NCBI GenBank assembly: GCA_027488975.1
Contig: JAIYAQ010000029.1
Coordinates: forward strand, 1 to 64,000
DNA: 64,000 bases
Reading direction: 5' to 3'
Source of the DNA: Cyanobium sp. E1_MAG_00006
GTDB lineage: Bacteria > Cyanobacteriota > Cyanobacteriia > PCC-6307 > Cyanobiaceae
Position 1 is the first letter of the stretch. Each line of letters opens with the position of its first letter. This document shows, piece by piece, positions 45,871 to 55,149 of the stretch. The translations under genes were made by a program, and so were the position numbers. Under the pieces are notes generated by a model. That model was not told where the DNA came from. It saw only the letters and a list, made by a program, of their open reading frames with translations, and ran no database searches.

Positions 45871-46422
45871 GTGGCTGCTGGCTACGGTCAGGCCTCCTTG
45901 CTCGCCGTGACGGTGCCCACCGCCGCCCAGCCCCCGCACGCCGGGCCTTCGCCCACCGGGCCCATTGAGATCAGCGCCTCCCAGGTTCAGGCCCTCGATC
46001 TTGCACCCCTGCAGCCCTTGTACGCGCTGGAGCCTGCCCCCCTGCTGGAGCGCAGCGGTCAGCTGGAGCTGGCCTTCACCTGGCCCCGCTCCGAGGAGGA
46101 TCCCCGCGAGCTCTCCGAGATTGCCGAGGTCCGCCTCTGGAGCCTGCGGGCCGATGCGCTCTGCCCCTGGCTGCCACTTTTGCTGGAGCGCAGCGGCGGC
46201 CAGCTCACCCGTCATGTGGCGATGCTGCTGCCCCACAGCTTCAGCCGCAGTGAAGGCATCCGCTTCGCCCCCGACAGCCTCGAGCTCTGGGTGACCCATC
46301 GCCTCTTTCTGCTGGATCACTGGTCGCGTGGTCATGCCCTCAACTGCCGCGGCAACCTCGAACAGATGGCGGCCGTGCTGGGCTTCGAGATCGACAGCGG
46401 CTTCTGGCAGGGGCTCGACTGA
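45871..46422 (+). CDS. CRR6-family NDH-1 assembly factor
   Basis: 183 residues from GTG 45871, 171 if GTG 45907 is used. Chlororespiratory-reduction-6 domain: LELAFTWPRSEEDPRELSEI, EVRLWSLRADALCPWLPLLL, MLLPHSFSRSEGIRFAPDSL ELWVTHRLFLLDHW. In plants and Synechocystis CRR6 helps insert NdhI into the NDH-1 complex; the same role here would serve the ndhF4/D4 complex encoded at 5-9 kb, among others. No signal or membrane helix. Confidence 0.85.
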   Translation: MAAGYGQASLLAVTVPTAAQPPHAGPSPTGPIEISASQVQALDLAPLQPLYALEPAPLLERSGQLELAFTWPRSEEDPRELSEIAEVRLWSLRADALCPWLPLLLERSGGQLTRHVAMLLPHSFSRSEGIRFAPDSLELWVTHRLFLLDHWSRGHALNCRGNLEQMAAVLGFEIDSGFWQGLD

Positions 46423-46471
46423 ACCAAGCCGATTGCATGGCCTCGAGCCGGCTTGGTTGAGTTGCCTTGGT

Positions 46472-47236
46472 TCAGCCATTGAGAGCGATCTGCAGGGCAC
46501 GGCGGCCGGCATCCAGCGCCAGCAGGGCGCAGAGAAAGCGCAGCAGCTGGGCCAGCCGCTCCTCGCTCACCCGCTGCAATCGGGCCGCCGACCACTGCGC
46601 GGCCACGGCGGCGGTCCCCCCCAGCAGCAGACTCATCACCGGCAGGGCCCGACCGTCGCTGAGGAAGGTGAGGCTGGCGCTGGCGGCCGAGGCGCACACG
46701 GCCAGGGTGCTCAGGCGGATCGCCAGGTAGAGCCGCAGATTCAGCCCGCGCACCATCAACGGCACCATCACGAGGCCGCCGCCGAGGCCCAGCAGGCCAC
46801 CGGCGGCTCCCGCCACCAGCCCCACGGCGCTCAGCCCGGCGAGGGGAAGCGGGGGTGTTTCGCCGGCGGCCTCCCGCGCAGGGTGGGGGCTCACCACCAG
46901 GGTCAGCACTACATACATCACGGCCTGCAGGGCCATCAGATGCCATCCCGCCAAAGCACCGCCGCCGTGGCTGAACAGCAGCCCACCGGCCACCGCACCG
47001 CCCGCGATGGCGACGATTGCCCCTTTCGGCACCTGCCCGCTGCGTAGATGCGCCCAGCTGCCAGCCAGGGTGGTGGGAACGATCGCCAGGGTGCTGGTGG
47101 CCAGGGCCTGGTGGGGCGGGAGCCCCAGGGCCAGCAGAAGCGGCGAGAACACCAGCCCGCCGCCGATGCCCAGCAGGCCGGAGAGCAGACCGGCCAGGAT
47201 GCCGAGGGGCAGCAGGGGCAACAGGTCCCAGACCAT
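46472..47236 (-). CDS. TauE/SafE family membrane transporter
   Basis: 254 residues from ATG 47236; a longer frame to 47374 would add a soluble leader unlike the family. Eight predicted helices, with the paired TauE/SafE elements LLSGLLGIGGGLVFSPLLLA and AAGGLLGLGGGLVMVPLMV. ALATSTLAIVPTTLAGSW and AIRLSTLAVCASAASASLTF are the matching helix repeats. Members export or import sulfite, sulfoacetate or other organic anions; substrate unknown. Confidence 0.88.
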   Translation of the reverse strand: MVWDLLPLLPLGILAGLLSGLLGIGGGLVFSPLLLALGLPPHQALATSTLAIVPTTLAGSWAHLRSGQVPKGAIVAIAGGAVAGGLLFSHGGGALAGWHLMALQAVMYVVLTLVVSPHPAREAAGETPPLPLAGLSAVGLVAGAAGGLLGLGGGLVMVPLMVRGLNLRLYLAIRLSTLAVCASAASASLTFLSDGRALPVMSLLLGGTAAVAAQWSAARLQRVSEERLAQLLRFLCALLALDAGRRALQIALNG

Positions 47237-47324
47237 CGCGTGGTGCCGCAGGCAGGCCGTGCGGCACCGTAAGGCGCCATCGTCCTGGTGGACGAGTCCA
47301 AGTTTCTTTCGACCTTCCGCAGCC

Positions 47325-48104
47325 GTGGCCGTGAATTGGCGCTGGATTCCGACCCTCACCGCCGATGGGGCCACCCAGATGGCGCTCGACGCCTGGATGC
47401 TGCAGCAGCTGGCCGGCGGGTCCGGGCCGATGCTGCGCTTCTATCGCTGGAGTCGGCCCACCCTGTCGCTGGGGGTGCATCAACGGCAGCTTGAGCCCCA
47501 CTGGCCAGAGCTGGCTGCCGCCGGCGTGATCGACAGCGTGCGTCGCCCCAGCGGCGGCCGGGCGGTGCTGCATGCCGGCGAACTCACCTATGCGCTGGTC
47601 TGCCGTCCAGTCAGTCGCCGACGCCTTGAGGCCTATGGCCAGGCCTGCCGCTGGCTGCAGGAGGCCTTCGCCGGTCTGGGCCAGCCGCTGCAGTTCGGCG
47701 CGGCGGCGGCGGTTGACGCCCACCTGCGCAGCAGCTGCTTCGCGCGCGCTGCCGCCGCCGATCTGGTGCATGCCAACGGCGCCAAGCGCATCGGCAGTGC
47801 TCAGCTCTGGCGTGGCCCGCTGCTGCTCCAGCACGGCAGCGTGCTGCTGGATCCGCCGCAGCCCCTCTGGCGGCAGGTGTTCGGGGAGGATCCGCCAGCG
47901 CTCACCTCCCTGGGTTGCAGCGCCGAGGAGCTGGAGTTGCGGCTGCGATTCCAGGCGGAGCGGCACCTCTGCGAGGGCGCCCTGATCGAGCAGGCCCTTA
48001 CTGGCGCGGAGTGGCAGGCCGTGCAGGCCGGCCGCAGCGCCTACGACTCGCCGCTGGCCTGCATCGAGCGCGCCACCGATGCCAGCGCCATACCCAGCGG
48101 GTAG
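47325..48104 (+). CDS. Lipoate-protein ligase A-like protein
   Basis: 259 residues from GTG 47325 (GTG 47331 also fits). Biotin/lipoate ligase fold: LDAWMLQQLAGGSGPMLRFY RWSRPTLSLG, VRRPSGGRAVLHAGELTYAL (the RRxxGGxAVxH lipoyl loop) and ANGAKRIGSAQLWRGPLLLQ HGS with the catalytic Lys. It ligates lipoate or octanoate to carrier proteins such as dehydrogenase E2 or GcvH. Its last 64 nt overlap the 3' end of the opposite-strand site-2 protease gene. Confidence 0.9.
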   Translation: MAVNWRWIPTLTADGATQMALDAWMLQQLAGGSGPMLRFYRWSRPTLSLGVHQRQLEPHWPELAAAGVIDSVRRPSGGRAVLHAGELTYALVCRPVSRRRLEAYGQACRWLQEAFAGLGQPLQFGAAAAVDAHLRSSCFARAAAADLVHANGAKRIGSAQLWRGPLLLQHGSVLLDPPQPLWRQVFGEDPPALTSLGCSAEELELRLRFQAERHLCEGALIEQALTGAEWQAVQAGRSAYDSPLACIERATDASAIPSG

Positions 48105-49267
48105 ATGCCCTGGCGCCGGGCTGCTTCAAGGATCGGCGACGGCAGCTTCACCCCCAGCTTCTCCAGCACCGTTTCCGCCAGTTCCGGGCGGTCCAGGGTG
48201 CCGCTGGGCAGTCCGGCGCGGCTGAGCACCAGCAGGCGGTTCGTTTCGCCCTGGTCGAGCTGAAGCACCGCCTGCCACAGCGGCGCGTTCTCATCGATGC
48301 TCGGCAGTCCCTCGAGCGGCTGGATGTGGTCGCCGATGCGTTCGCGATCCCAGCACTGAACGGGAAGCTGCTGCAGGGGGGTGTCATCGATCCGTCCTTT
48401 CCAGCGGCCCTGGTCGCACACCAGCAGCCAGTCGGCCGGCCCCTCCTCCTCCCGCAGCCGCAGGCGGCTGAGCTCCCGCAGGCTGGCGCTCGCCTCCAGC
48501 ACGCGGAAGCGGCGCTGGGCCGCATCCTTCACCTTCAGCTCACGCAGGACTGCCTGCAGGGCCAGGAGCTGGGTCTGGTTGCGGGCAGCCCCGAGGCCGA
48601 ACCAGCCCAGCAGCATCAGCCAGAGGCCGCCCACGCTGCCGCCGCGCAGCAGCACCACCACTCCCATGCCGATCGCCAGCAGCGACAGGAAACGGCCGCT
48701 GGCGGTGGCCACCTTCACGCCCTTGCGCTGGCTGCCGGTGACCTGCCAGACCAGCGCCTTGAGGATCAGGCCCCCATCGAGAGGAAGACCTGGCAGCAGG
48801 TTGAACAGCGCCAGCATCAGGTTGAGTACCCCAAGCTCTTGGCACATCGCCCCCAGCAGGGGTGAGGCATGGGCGGCTCCATGGCTTCCAGCCAGCAGCA
48901 GTCCCGCCAGCAGCAGGCTCACCAGGGGCCCCGCGGCGGCCACCAGCAGCGAGCCCATGGCGGTGGAACACTCCCGCTCAACGCTGGCCACACCGCCAAG
49001 CAGGAACAGGGTGATGCTGCGGACCTGAACCCCCTGGCTTAGGGCGACGAGGGAATGGCCCAGCTCATGCAGCAGCACCGAGGCGAACAGCAGCAGAGCC
49101 GTGAGGAACCCCAGCCCCCAGAGCAACGGCGCGGTGGCCTGCCCGGTGAGCTCCTGGGAGAACTGCTGCTGAAAGGCCACCGTGGCCAGCCCCAGGATCA
49201 CGAACCAGCTGGGATGAATGCGCAGGGGGATGCCGCGGATCTTCAGCAGCTGCCAACCTTCACCCAC
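48041..49267 (-). CDS. Site-2 protease family metalloprotease with C-terminal CBS-like part
   Basis: 408 residues from GTG 49267. Six membrane helices with the zinc motif HELGH (67-71) and the third ligand in LPLDGG (163-166), the S2P layout of the FtsH-independent rhomboid-like class used for regulated intramembrane proteolysis. The C-terminal third (about 235-370) resembles a degenerate CBS pair (DWLLVCDQGRWKGRIDDTPL, NRLLVLSRAGLPSGTLDRPE). The substrate is unknown. Divergent from trpF by 57 nt. Confidence 0.88.
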   Translation of the reverse strand: MGEGWQLLKIRGIPLRIHPSWFVILGLATVAFQQQFSQELTGQATAPLLWGLGFLTALLLFASVLLHELGHSLVALSQGVQVRSITLFLLGGVASVERECSTAMGSLLVAAAGPLVSLLLAGLLLAGSHGAAHASPLLGAMCQELGVLNLMLALFNLLPGLPLDGGLILKALVWQVTGSQRKGVKVATASGRFLSLLAIGMGVVVLLRGGSVGGLWLMLLGWFGLGAARNQTQLLALQAVLRELKVKDAAQRRFRVLEASASLRELSRLRLREEEGPADWLLVCDQGRWKGRIDDTPLQQLPVQCWDRERIGDHIQPLEGLPSIDENAPLWQAVLQLDQGETNRLLVLSRAGLPSGTLDRPELAETVLEKLGVKLPSPILEAARRQGIYPLGMALASVARSMQASGES

Positions 49268-49324
49268 GCCTCTGGTCCCGTTGACTCCGATCCTAGAAAG
49301 GACTGACCTCCTAGGCCGCGTGCC

Positions 49325-50035
49325 GTGGCAGCCACGCTATTCCTGCCGCCCGCAGCTACGCCCAGGCCGTGGCTCAAGGTCTGCGGCCTGCGCAGTCCCG
49401 AGCAGGCGGCGGCGGTGGCGGAGCTGGGGGTGGACGCCATCGGTGTGATCGCCGTTCCCTCCTCGCCGCGCTGGCTGCAGCCCAATGCCAGGCCGGCGCT
49501 GTTCCGGGCGATGGCGGCCGCCCGCCCCGGCTGCCTCGGCGTGCTGGTGGTGGTCGACCCTGCCGATTCCGAGCTTGAGGTGCTGGGGGCGGGCTGGGGC
49601 CATCACGTGCTGCAGCTGCATGGGGCGGAATCCCCACAGCGCTGCCTGGAGCTGCGCCACGCCCTCGGCCCCGGGATCGGTTTGTGGAAAGCGCTGCGCA
49701 TCCGCAGCCGCAGCGATCTCGACCAGGCCGAGGCCTATGCCGCGGCGGTGGATGCCCTGTTGCTCGATGCCTGGGTGCCGGACCAGCTGGGTGGCACGGG
49801 CCATCGCATCCCGATCGAATGGCTGGAGGGGTTCCGACCAGTGCTGCCCTGGTGGCTGGCCGGCGGCATCCGCGCCGAACGGGTCGCCTCCGCCCTCACG
49901 GCCCTCGCCGCCATGCCGCCCGATGGGCTGGATGCTTCCAGCGGTGTGGAGCGTGCGCCGGGCGACAAGGACCTCAAGCGCGTGGCCGAGCTGGTGGCTG
50001 CGGTGGCGGCCGTCCGCCAGGATCGGCATATCTGA
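49325..50035 (+). CDS. trpF: Phosphoribosylanthranilate isomerase
   Basis: 236-residue TIM-barrel enzyme of tryptophan synthesis, converting N-(5-phosphoribosyl)anthranilate to CdRP. Seen: WLKVCGLRSPEQAAAVAELG (catalytic Cys), AIGVIAVPSSPRWL, HVLQLHGAESPQ, LLLDAWVPDQLGGTGHRIPI (general acid Asp), WWLAGGIRAERV and GLDASSGVERAPGDKDLKRV (phosphate site). Start GTG 49325. No other trp genes adjacent. Confidence 0.94.
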   Translation: MAATLFLPPAATPRPWLKVCGLRSPEQAAAVAELGVDAIGVIAVPSSPRWLQPNARPALFRAMAAARPGCLGVLVVVDPADSELEVLGAGWGHHVLQLHGAESPQRCLELRHALGPGIGLWKALRIRSRSDLDQAEAYAAAVDALLLDAWVPDQLGGTGHRIPIEWLEGFRPVLPWWLAGGIRAERVASALTALAAMPPDGLDASSGVERAPGDKDLKRVAELVAAVAAVRQDRHI

Positions 50036-50045
50036 TCCCGTCCCC

Positions 50046-50573
50046 ATGGCCCGTCAGCCCCGCCTGCACCTCCACCCACTGCTGTTGCTGAGCCTGCTGG
50101 CTGCCGTCTCGGGCGCTGCGCCGGCATGGAACCCCGCCTCAGCTCAGGATCTGGTCGGCTGCCAGTTGGTGGGGGCCACGCTGCAGTGTGTGCCGGGGGT
50201 GACGGAAAGCCCGCAGCAGCAGATCCTGCAGATGCAGCAGCAGATCTCCACGGATATCCAGCTGGAGGGAGCCGTGCAGCAGCAGATCAATGGCTTGCAG
50301 CAGCTTGTGCTGGCAGGCAATGCGGCCGTGGGGGCCATGCTCACGGCCACCGCGGTGGCTGATGCCCAGGCCGCCCTGCCCAGCGCGGCCTACCACTGGT
50401 ATCGAATCGCCCCGGGTCAGCGCACCTGGGTGCTGATCGAGGGGACGCAGGGCACGACCTATGTGCCGGCCCCGGTGGACATCGGCCAGAACCTGATGGT
50501 TGTGGCCGTGGTCAACCAGAACGGCAAGGTGAAGCGGGTAGCCTCGCAGAGCCTGGGGCCGGTTCAGCCCTGA
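50046..50573 (+). CDS. Exported hypothetical protein
   Basis: 175 residues from ATG 50046, 10 nt after trpF. Signal peptide MARQPRLHLHPLLLLSLLAA VSGAAPAWNPASAQ with likely cleavage near SAQ. A cysteine pair GCQLVGATLQCVPG follows, then a Gln-rich helical run (QQQILQMQQQISTDIQLEGA) and a beta-rich C-terminal half (WYRIAPGQRTWVLIEGTQGT). Family unknown; the short CQL...LQC loop could be a disulfide. Periplasmic or outer-surface location is inferred. Confidence 0.75.
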   Translation: MARQPRLHLHPLLLLSLLAAVSGAAPAWNPASAQDLVGCQLVGATLQCVPGVTESPQQQILQMQQQISTDIQLEGAVQQQINGLQQLVLAGNAAVGAMLTATAVADAQAALPSAAYHWYRIAPGQRTWVLIEGTQGTTYVPAPVDIGQNLMVVAVVNQNGKVKRVASQSLGPVQP

Positions 50574-50611
50574 AGGGATTCAGCGCTAGCGGGGTTCAGC
50601 GCTGACAGGGA

Positions 50612-51331
50612 TCAGCGCAGTAGCGATTCCTGCTGTTTCACCAGCTCAAAGAACTCAGCCTTGAGGCTGGGGTCGTGGCGGAAGTCGCCGCGCACCACTG
50701 AATTGACCATGCTGGTCTGTGGTTCCTTCACGCCACGCCATTTCATGCAGTAGTGCTGGGCCTTGACCAGAATGGCCAACCCCTGCGGATTGCAGAGGCG
50801 CTCGATTTCATCAGCCAGGATCATCACCGCCTCTTCCTGAATGTGGGGGCGCGAGAACACCCAGTCGGCCACGCGGGAGAACTTGGAGAGACCGATCACG
50901 CGCTCACCGGGTTTGATGCCGATCCAGCAGCTGCCCAGGATCGGTACGAGGTGGTGTGAACAGGCCGAACGCACGGTGATCGGGCCCACAGTGTAGATCT
51001 CGTCCAGCTTCTTGACGTTCGGGAAGCTGGCGATCTTCGGCTGCTCGTGATAACGACCCTTGAACACCTCATGGATGTACATGCGGGCCACCCGTTCGGC
51101 CGTTTCTTCGGTGTTGTGATCGTTGTCGATATCGATCACCAGGCTGCGCAGCAGATCGCGGACCTTGCCGGCCACTTCGATCTCAAGCTGATCCAGTTCC
51201 CCGGGCAGCAGATGATCGGCAATGTTGTCGTTGGCAAGATATGGAACCGCAGCAGCATCGAGACGTTCACGGATGCGCAGGCTCACGGGGGCCAGCTGGC
51301 CGGAAATGCTCGAAGGAAGGGTGGATGTCAT
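50612..51331 (-). CDS. folE: GTP cyclohydrolase I
   Basis: 239-residue first enzyme of tetrahydrofolate/pterin synthesis. Zinc ligands in TVRSACSHHLVPILGSCWIG and VKAQHYCMKWRGVKEPQTSM. Also NTEETAERVARMYIHEVFKG and VIGLSKFSRVADWVFSRPHI. Usual length is about 190-230; here an N-terminal extension of about 40 residues is present. ATG 51331. Confidence 0.96.
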   Translation of the reverse strand: MTSTLPSSISGQLAPVSLRIRERLDAAAVPYLANDNIADHLLPGELDQLEIEVAGKVRDLLRSLVIDIDNDHNTEETAERVARMYIHEVFKGRYHEQPKIASFPNVKKLDEIYTVGPITVRSACSHHLVPILGSCWIGIKPGERVIGLSKFSRVADWVFSRPHIQEEAVMILADEIERLCNPQGLAILVKAQHYCMKWRGVKEPQTSMVNSVVRGDFRHDPSLKAEFFELVKQQESLLR

Positions 51332-51348
51332 GGGTGATCCCGTAGCGC

Positions 51349-52104
51349 TCAGAATGCGCCGGCGGCGGGCATAAGGGTGAGGTCCTCCACGATCTGGGAG
51401 GCCGGCTGCTGGGCCAGAGACAACAACGCCTCGGCCGCTCGCTCAACTGAAAGCATGGCACGGCGATCAAAGCTGCTGTGGACCGTTTCGCTGTCCCAGA
51501 GGGGCGTATTAACCGCACCCAGCGTCAGAGTGGACACACGGATGCCATTGGCGCGCTCCTCCTCGGCCAGGCAGCGGCTGAAGGAGGCGAGTGCCGCCTT
51601 GCTGGCGCAGTAGGCCCCCCAGTCTGGGAAGGCATTGCGGGCGGCATGGCTGCTGACATTGATGATGTGCCCCCCCCGTTCGCGCAGGCCAGGCAGCACC
51701 GCCTGGCAGACCTGGAACACGCTGGTGAGGTTGAGCTGGAACAGCCATTGCCAGCGTTCCAGGGGCATCGCCGCCAGGCCACCGGTGTAGGCAGCGCCAG
51801 CGTTGTTGATCACCACCGTGGGGTGCAGACCACGCTGCAGCAGCTCCGTGAGGGCCGGGGCGATGGTGGCGGCATCCGCCAGATCCACCCGGGCGGTTTC
51901 AACACGTCGGCTGCGGGTGCGCAGCTCGCCGGCGAGGGTCTCGAGCTCAGGCGAGGAGCGGGCCAGCAGCAGCAGGTCGTAGCCAGCTGCTGCGAAATGG
52001 CGCGCTGCTGCGGCACCGATGCCACGGGAAGCGCCGGTGATCAGAGCAACGGGCGCACACTCGCGATCAGGAGGAGCACTGGAATCGGTGGGGCTGGCGG
52101 ACAC
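51349..52104 (-). CDS. Short-chain dehydrogenase/reductase
   Basis: 251 residues from GTG 52104. Classical SDR: NAD(P) motif VALITGASRGIGAAAARHFA, NNAG in VVINNAGAAYTGGLAAMPL, catalytic Ser in INVSSHAARN and Tyr-Lys in WGAYCASKAALASFSRCLAE. Substrate unknown; the C-terminus is SDR-typical without a retained signature. It lies 17 nt upstream of folE on the same strand, so the two are likely co-transcribed. Confidence 0.92.
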   Translation of the reverse strand: MSASPTDSSAPPDRECAPVALITGASRGIGAAAARHFAAAGYDLLLLARSSPELETLAGELRTRSRRVETARVDLADAATIAPALTELLQRGLHPTVVINNAGAAYTGGLAAMPLERWQWLFQLNLTSVFQVCQAVLPGLRERGGHIINVSSHAARNAFPDWGAYCASKAALASFSRCLAEEERANGIRVSTLTLGAVNTPLWDSETVHSSFDRRAMLSVERAAEALLSLAQQPASQIVEDLTLMPAAGAF

Positions 52105-52156
52105 GCGCAGGGGAGGCCGCCGGGGCAGCGGTGATGTGGAAGGAAACCTTAAGAGA

Positions 52157-53137
52157 TCAGGTTGGGTCCTGGGCGCCGGCTTCGAGGAAACGCCCCATGC
52201 GCCGGAACTTGGCGTAGCGCTGCTCGATCAGGCTCTGTTCGCTCAGGGACTGCAGCTCGGCGAGATGCAGCAGCACCGCATCACGCAGATTCTCGGCCGC
52301 CTGGAGCGGCGCCCAGTGGTTGCCGCCGGAGGGTTCGGTGATCACCGCATCGATGATGCCCAGGTTGAGCAGATCCGCTGCCGTGATCTTCAGGGCCTCG
52401 GCGGCTACAGGCGCCTTGCCCGCATCCCGCCAGAGGATCGAGGCGCAGGCCTCAGGACTGGCCACGGTGTAGACGCTGTGCTGGAACATCAGCAGCCGGT
52501 CGGCCACACCGATGCCCAGGGCGCCGCCGGAGCCGCCCTCGCCGATCACCGTGGCAATGATCGGCACCCGCAGCCGGAACATCTCACGCAGGTTGACGGC
52601 GATCGCTTCGCCCTGGCCCTGCTCCTCCGCCAGCAGGCCCGCGTAGGCGCCGGGGGTATCGATGAAGCTGAGGATCGGCAGGCGGAAGCGGTCGGCATGA
52701 TCCATCAGCCGCATCGCCTTGCGATAGCCGCCAGGCGAGGCCATGCCGAAGTTGCGGGCCACGTTCTCCTTGGTGTCGCGGCCCTTCTGGTGACCCAGCA
52801 GCACCACGCCCTGGTCGCCGATGCGGCCCACGCCGCCCACCAGCGCCTGGTCGTCGCTGCCGCGGCGATCGCCGTGCAGTTCGATGAATTCGTCGGTCAG
52901 CACCTGGATGTAGTCGAGGGTGCTGGGGCGCTGCGGGTGGCGTGCCACCTGGATTTTCTGGGCCGGGGTGAGGTGGCTGAAGATCTCATCGCGGCGGCGG
53001 GCGGCCAGGGTTTCCAGCTGCAGCAGCTGCTGGCTCACATCAACCTCGGAATCGCGCGCCAGCTGGCGGATCTGCTCGATCTGCTCCTCGAGCTCCACCA
53101 GGGGTTTCTCGAAATCCAGCAGGGGTCGGCGGGCCAT
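52157..53137 (-). CDS. accA: Acetyl-CoA carboxylase carboxyltransferase subunit alpha
   Basis: 326-residue alpha subunit of the carboxyltransferase that makes malonyl-CoA. Seen: [83 protein letters not shown] and [20 protein letters not shown]. It sits 72 nt after aar on the same strand, the ado-aar-accA linkage seen in many cyanobacteria, which pairs alkane production with fatty-acid synthesis. Confidence 0.97.
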   Translation of the reverse strand: MARRPLLDFEKPLVELEEQIEQIRQLARDSEVDVSQQLLQLETLAARRRDEIFSHLTPAQKIQVARHPQRPSTLDYIQVLTDEFIELHGDRRGSDDQALVGGVGRIGDQGVVLLGHQKGRDTKENVARNFGMASPGGYRKAMRLMDHADRFRLPILSFIDTPGAYAGLLAEEQGQGEAIAVNLREMFRLRVPIIATVIGEGGSGGALGIGVADRLLMFQHSVYTVASPEACASILWRDAGKAPVAAEALKITAADLLNLGIIDAVITEPSGGNHWAPLQAAENLRDAVLLHLAELQSLSEQSLIEQRYAKFRRMGRFLEAGAQDPT

Positions 53138-53209
53138 GGGGTGCGGAACTGAGGGCTGGGCGTGGGCCGGCAGAGCGGCTGCGGATCGGGCCTGAAGCGG
53201 GATCCCGAA

Positions 53210-54253
53210 TCAGGCGGTGGCCAGGGCCGGTGTCGCCTGGTCGCTCAGGGCGAGGGCGCGGAAGCCATGGCGCAGGGAGGCCTCGCCGATGCGATCCATC
53301 GCCTCGAGGCTGATGTTGTTGCGTCCCCAACTGAAGTTGGTGTACAGCTCCTCGAAATCCAGCAGCATCGCTTCGGCAAAGCAGGCGAACATCTGGCGCT
53401 GCGGCTTGGCCATCTCGGCAACTTCCATCATCTGCCAGCCGATGTCCTGCCAGAACTCGACGATGCCTCCCTTCAGCACATGCACGCCTTCGGCGGCAGC
53501 CTTGCTGTCGAGGTTCTTGGGATAGCCGCCATCGATCATCAGGCAGGGCTTCTTCAGCGACGACGTGTCGATCTGCAGGCTCTGGGGCAGGCTGGCAACC
53601 CACACCACCACATCCGCCTCCGGCAGGGCCTCCTCAAGGCCGAGGATGCGGCCCTCGCCCAGGTTCGCCTGGAGCTCGATCAGGGGTTGGGGGCGGCGAG
53701 CCACCAGCAGCAGTTCACCGATGCCTCGGCGCTGCAGGTAGCGGCAGACGGCACTGCCGATGTCGCCGCTGGCGCCCACCACCGCCACCTTGGCGCTGGC
53801 CAGATCAATGCCGAGTGCCGGCGCGTTGGTCTCCACCTGCTGGCAGATCACCCAGGCGGTGTGGGTGTTGCCGGTGGTGAACCGCTGCCAGTCGAGCTCC
53901 ACGGCACTCACCCGCTCCTCCTTGAGCAGGTTCATGTCCTCGAAGATGATCGATGTGAAGCCCCCCAGCGCGGTGATGGTGATGCCGCTCTTCTGGGCCA
54001 GCTCCATCGCTTTGAGAACCTTGCGCTTGGCGGTCTTGAAGCGACGCAGCATCTCGGGCACGAACACCGAATCGATGTAGGCGCCCTGAATCTGCTTGCC
54101 AGTGCGGCTCGTCACTGTGACGCGCTCCACGAGCTGGGGCGGGGCGGCACACCACATGTCGAGGTCGCCGTCCGCGTACTCCTCGTAGCCGAGCTCTCGG
54201 GCCTTGCGGCGAGCATCCTCAAAGCTGGTGGAGTGTCCGATCAGGCCGAACAT
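53210..54253 (-). CDS. aar: Long-chain acyl-ACP reductase (aldehyde-forming)
   Basis: 347-residue AAR that reduces acyl-ACP to fatty aldehyde for alkane synthesis. Seen: [60 protein letters not shown] motif [20 protein letters not shown] and [15 protein letters not shown], whose Cys is the likely thioester site. It lies 35 nt after ado and together they form the two-gene alkane pathway. Confidence 0.96.
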   Translation of the reverse strand: MFGLIGHSTSFEDARRKARELGYEEYADGDLDMWCAAPPQLVERVTVTSRTGKQIQGAYIDSVFVPEMLRRFKTAKRKVLKAMELAQKSGITITALGGFTSIIFEDMNLLKEERVSAVELDWQRFTTGNTHTAWVICQQVETNAPALGIDLASAKVAVVGASGDIGSAVCRYLQRRGIGELLLVARRPQPLIELQANLGEGRILGLEEALPEADVVVWVASLPQSLQIDTSSLKKPCLMIDGGYPKNLDSKAAAEGVHVLKGGIVEFWQDIGWQMMEVAEMAKPQRQMFACFAEAMLLDFEELYTNFSWGRNNISLEAMDRIGEASLRHGFRALALSDQATPALATA

Positions 54254-54288
54254 GCGGACGCGGCAAGCATGTGACGGACGCTACAACC

Positions 54289-55032
54289 TCAGCCCACGAG
54301 GGCGGCGGCCGCCAGCTTGGCGATTTCACGTCCACTGAAGCCGATCTCCAGCAGCACCTCCTGGTAGGAGCTGAGGAAGTCGGCCATCAGATCTTCTTTG
54401 TCCATGTGGAGCACGGCGGCATCGCCAGCCACCTGCTCCAGCATGCGGCGCACCAGGGGCAGGTTGGCGCGGTTGGCCTGCTCAAGCTCCTCGCGCACCG
54501 TCTCAAGGTTGGCCTTGAGCCACTCCTGGCCGTAGTTGAGGTGGGTGTACTCATCCTTGACCACGCCTTCGGTGATCTTGCGGGCGAAAGGATCAGCAAC
54601 CGGAATATAGATGTGGTAGGCCGAGATGGCGAAGGCCTCGATCAGGATCGCCTGGATGAGCAGGCAGGTGGTGATTTTTCCTTCGGCGAGGGCCGTCTGG
54701 AAATTGCCGTGCAGCGGTGCGAAGAATTCCTTGGCGAACGGCATGTCGGCCACGACGCCCAGGTTGTTGGCGCAGGCGGTGAAGCCCTTCTTGTGCTTCA
54801 GCTCCATGCGGGCCAGCTTGGTCAGCTCCTCGGCCTGCTCGGGGATGAGGCTGCTGATGGCGATGTAGTTGTCGTGGGCTTCCTGCTCGCCCTCAATCAC
54901 GATAGCGTTGATGCGGCTGTAGGCGTCCTTGTAGGCGGCGCTGCTGAAGTCGGGCAGGCCGGCGGCATCGGCACTCTGGGATTCGCTGGTCTCCAGCTCG
55001 GCACTGGCAGGGGTGGCTTCAAGGATCGCCAT
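54289..55032 (-). CDS. ado: Aldehyde-deformylating oxygenase
   Basis: 247-residue ferritin-like di-iron enzyme converting C(n) aldehydes to C(n-1) alkanes plus formate. Iron ligands are visible in [32 protein letters not shown] and [11 protein letters not shown]. An extension of about 30 residues at the N-terminus precedes the usual [23 protein letters not shown] 55032; GTG 55047 upstream is less likely. Confidence 0.97.
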   Translation of the reverse strand: MAILEATPASAELETSESQSADAAGLPDFSSAAYKDAYSRINAIVIEGEQEAHDNYIAISSLIPEQAEELTKLARMELKHKKGFTACANNLGVVADMPFAKEFFAPLHGNFQTALAEGKITTCLLIQAILIEAFAISAYHIYIPVADPFARKITEGVVKDEYTHLNYGQEWLKANLETVREELEQANRANLPLVRRMLEQVAGDAAVLHMDKEDLMADFLSSYQEVLLEIGFSGREIAKLAAAALVG

Positions 55033-55149
55033 GGCAGCCCGACTCACATCACGTTGGAAACGACTGTAACCAGATCAGGCGGTTTGAGTTGTGGATCCGC
55101 GGCATTTCCGTGTGCGTCGCGGCGCCCCTCCCCTCCCGAGGAGCGCCTT

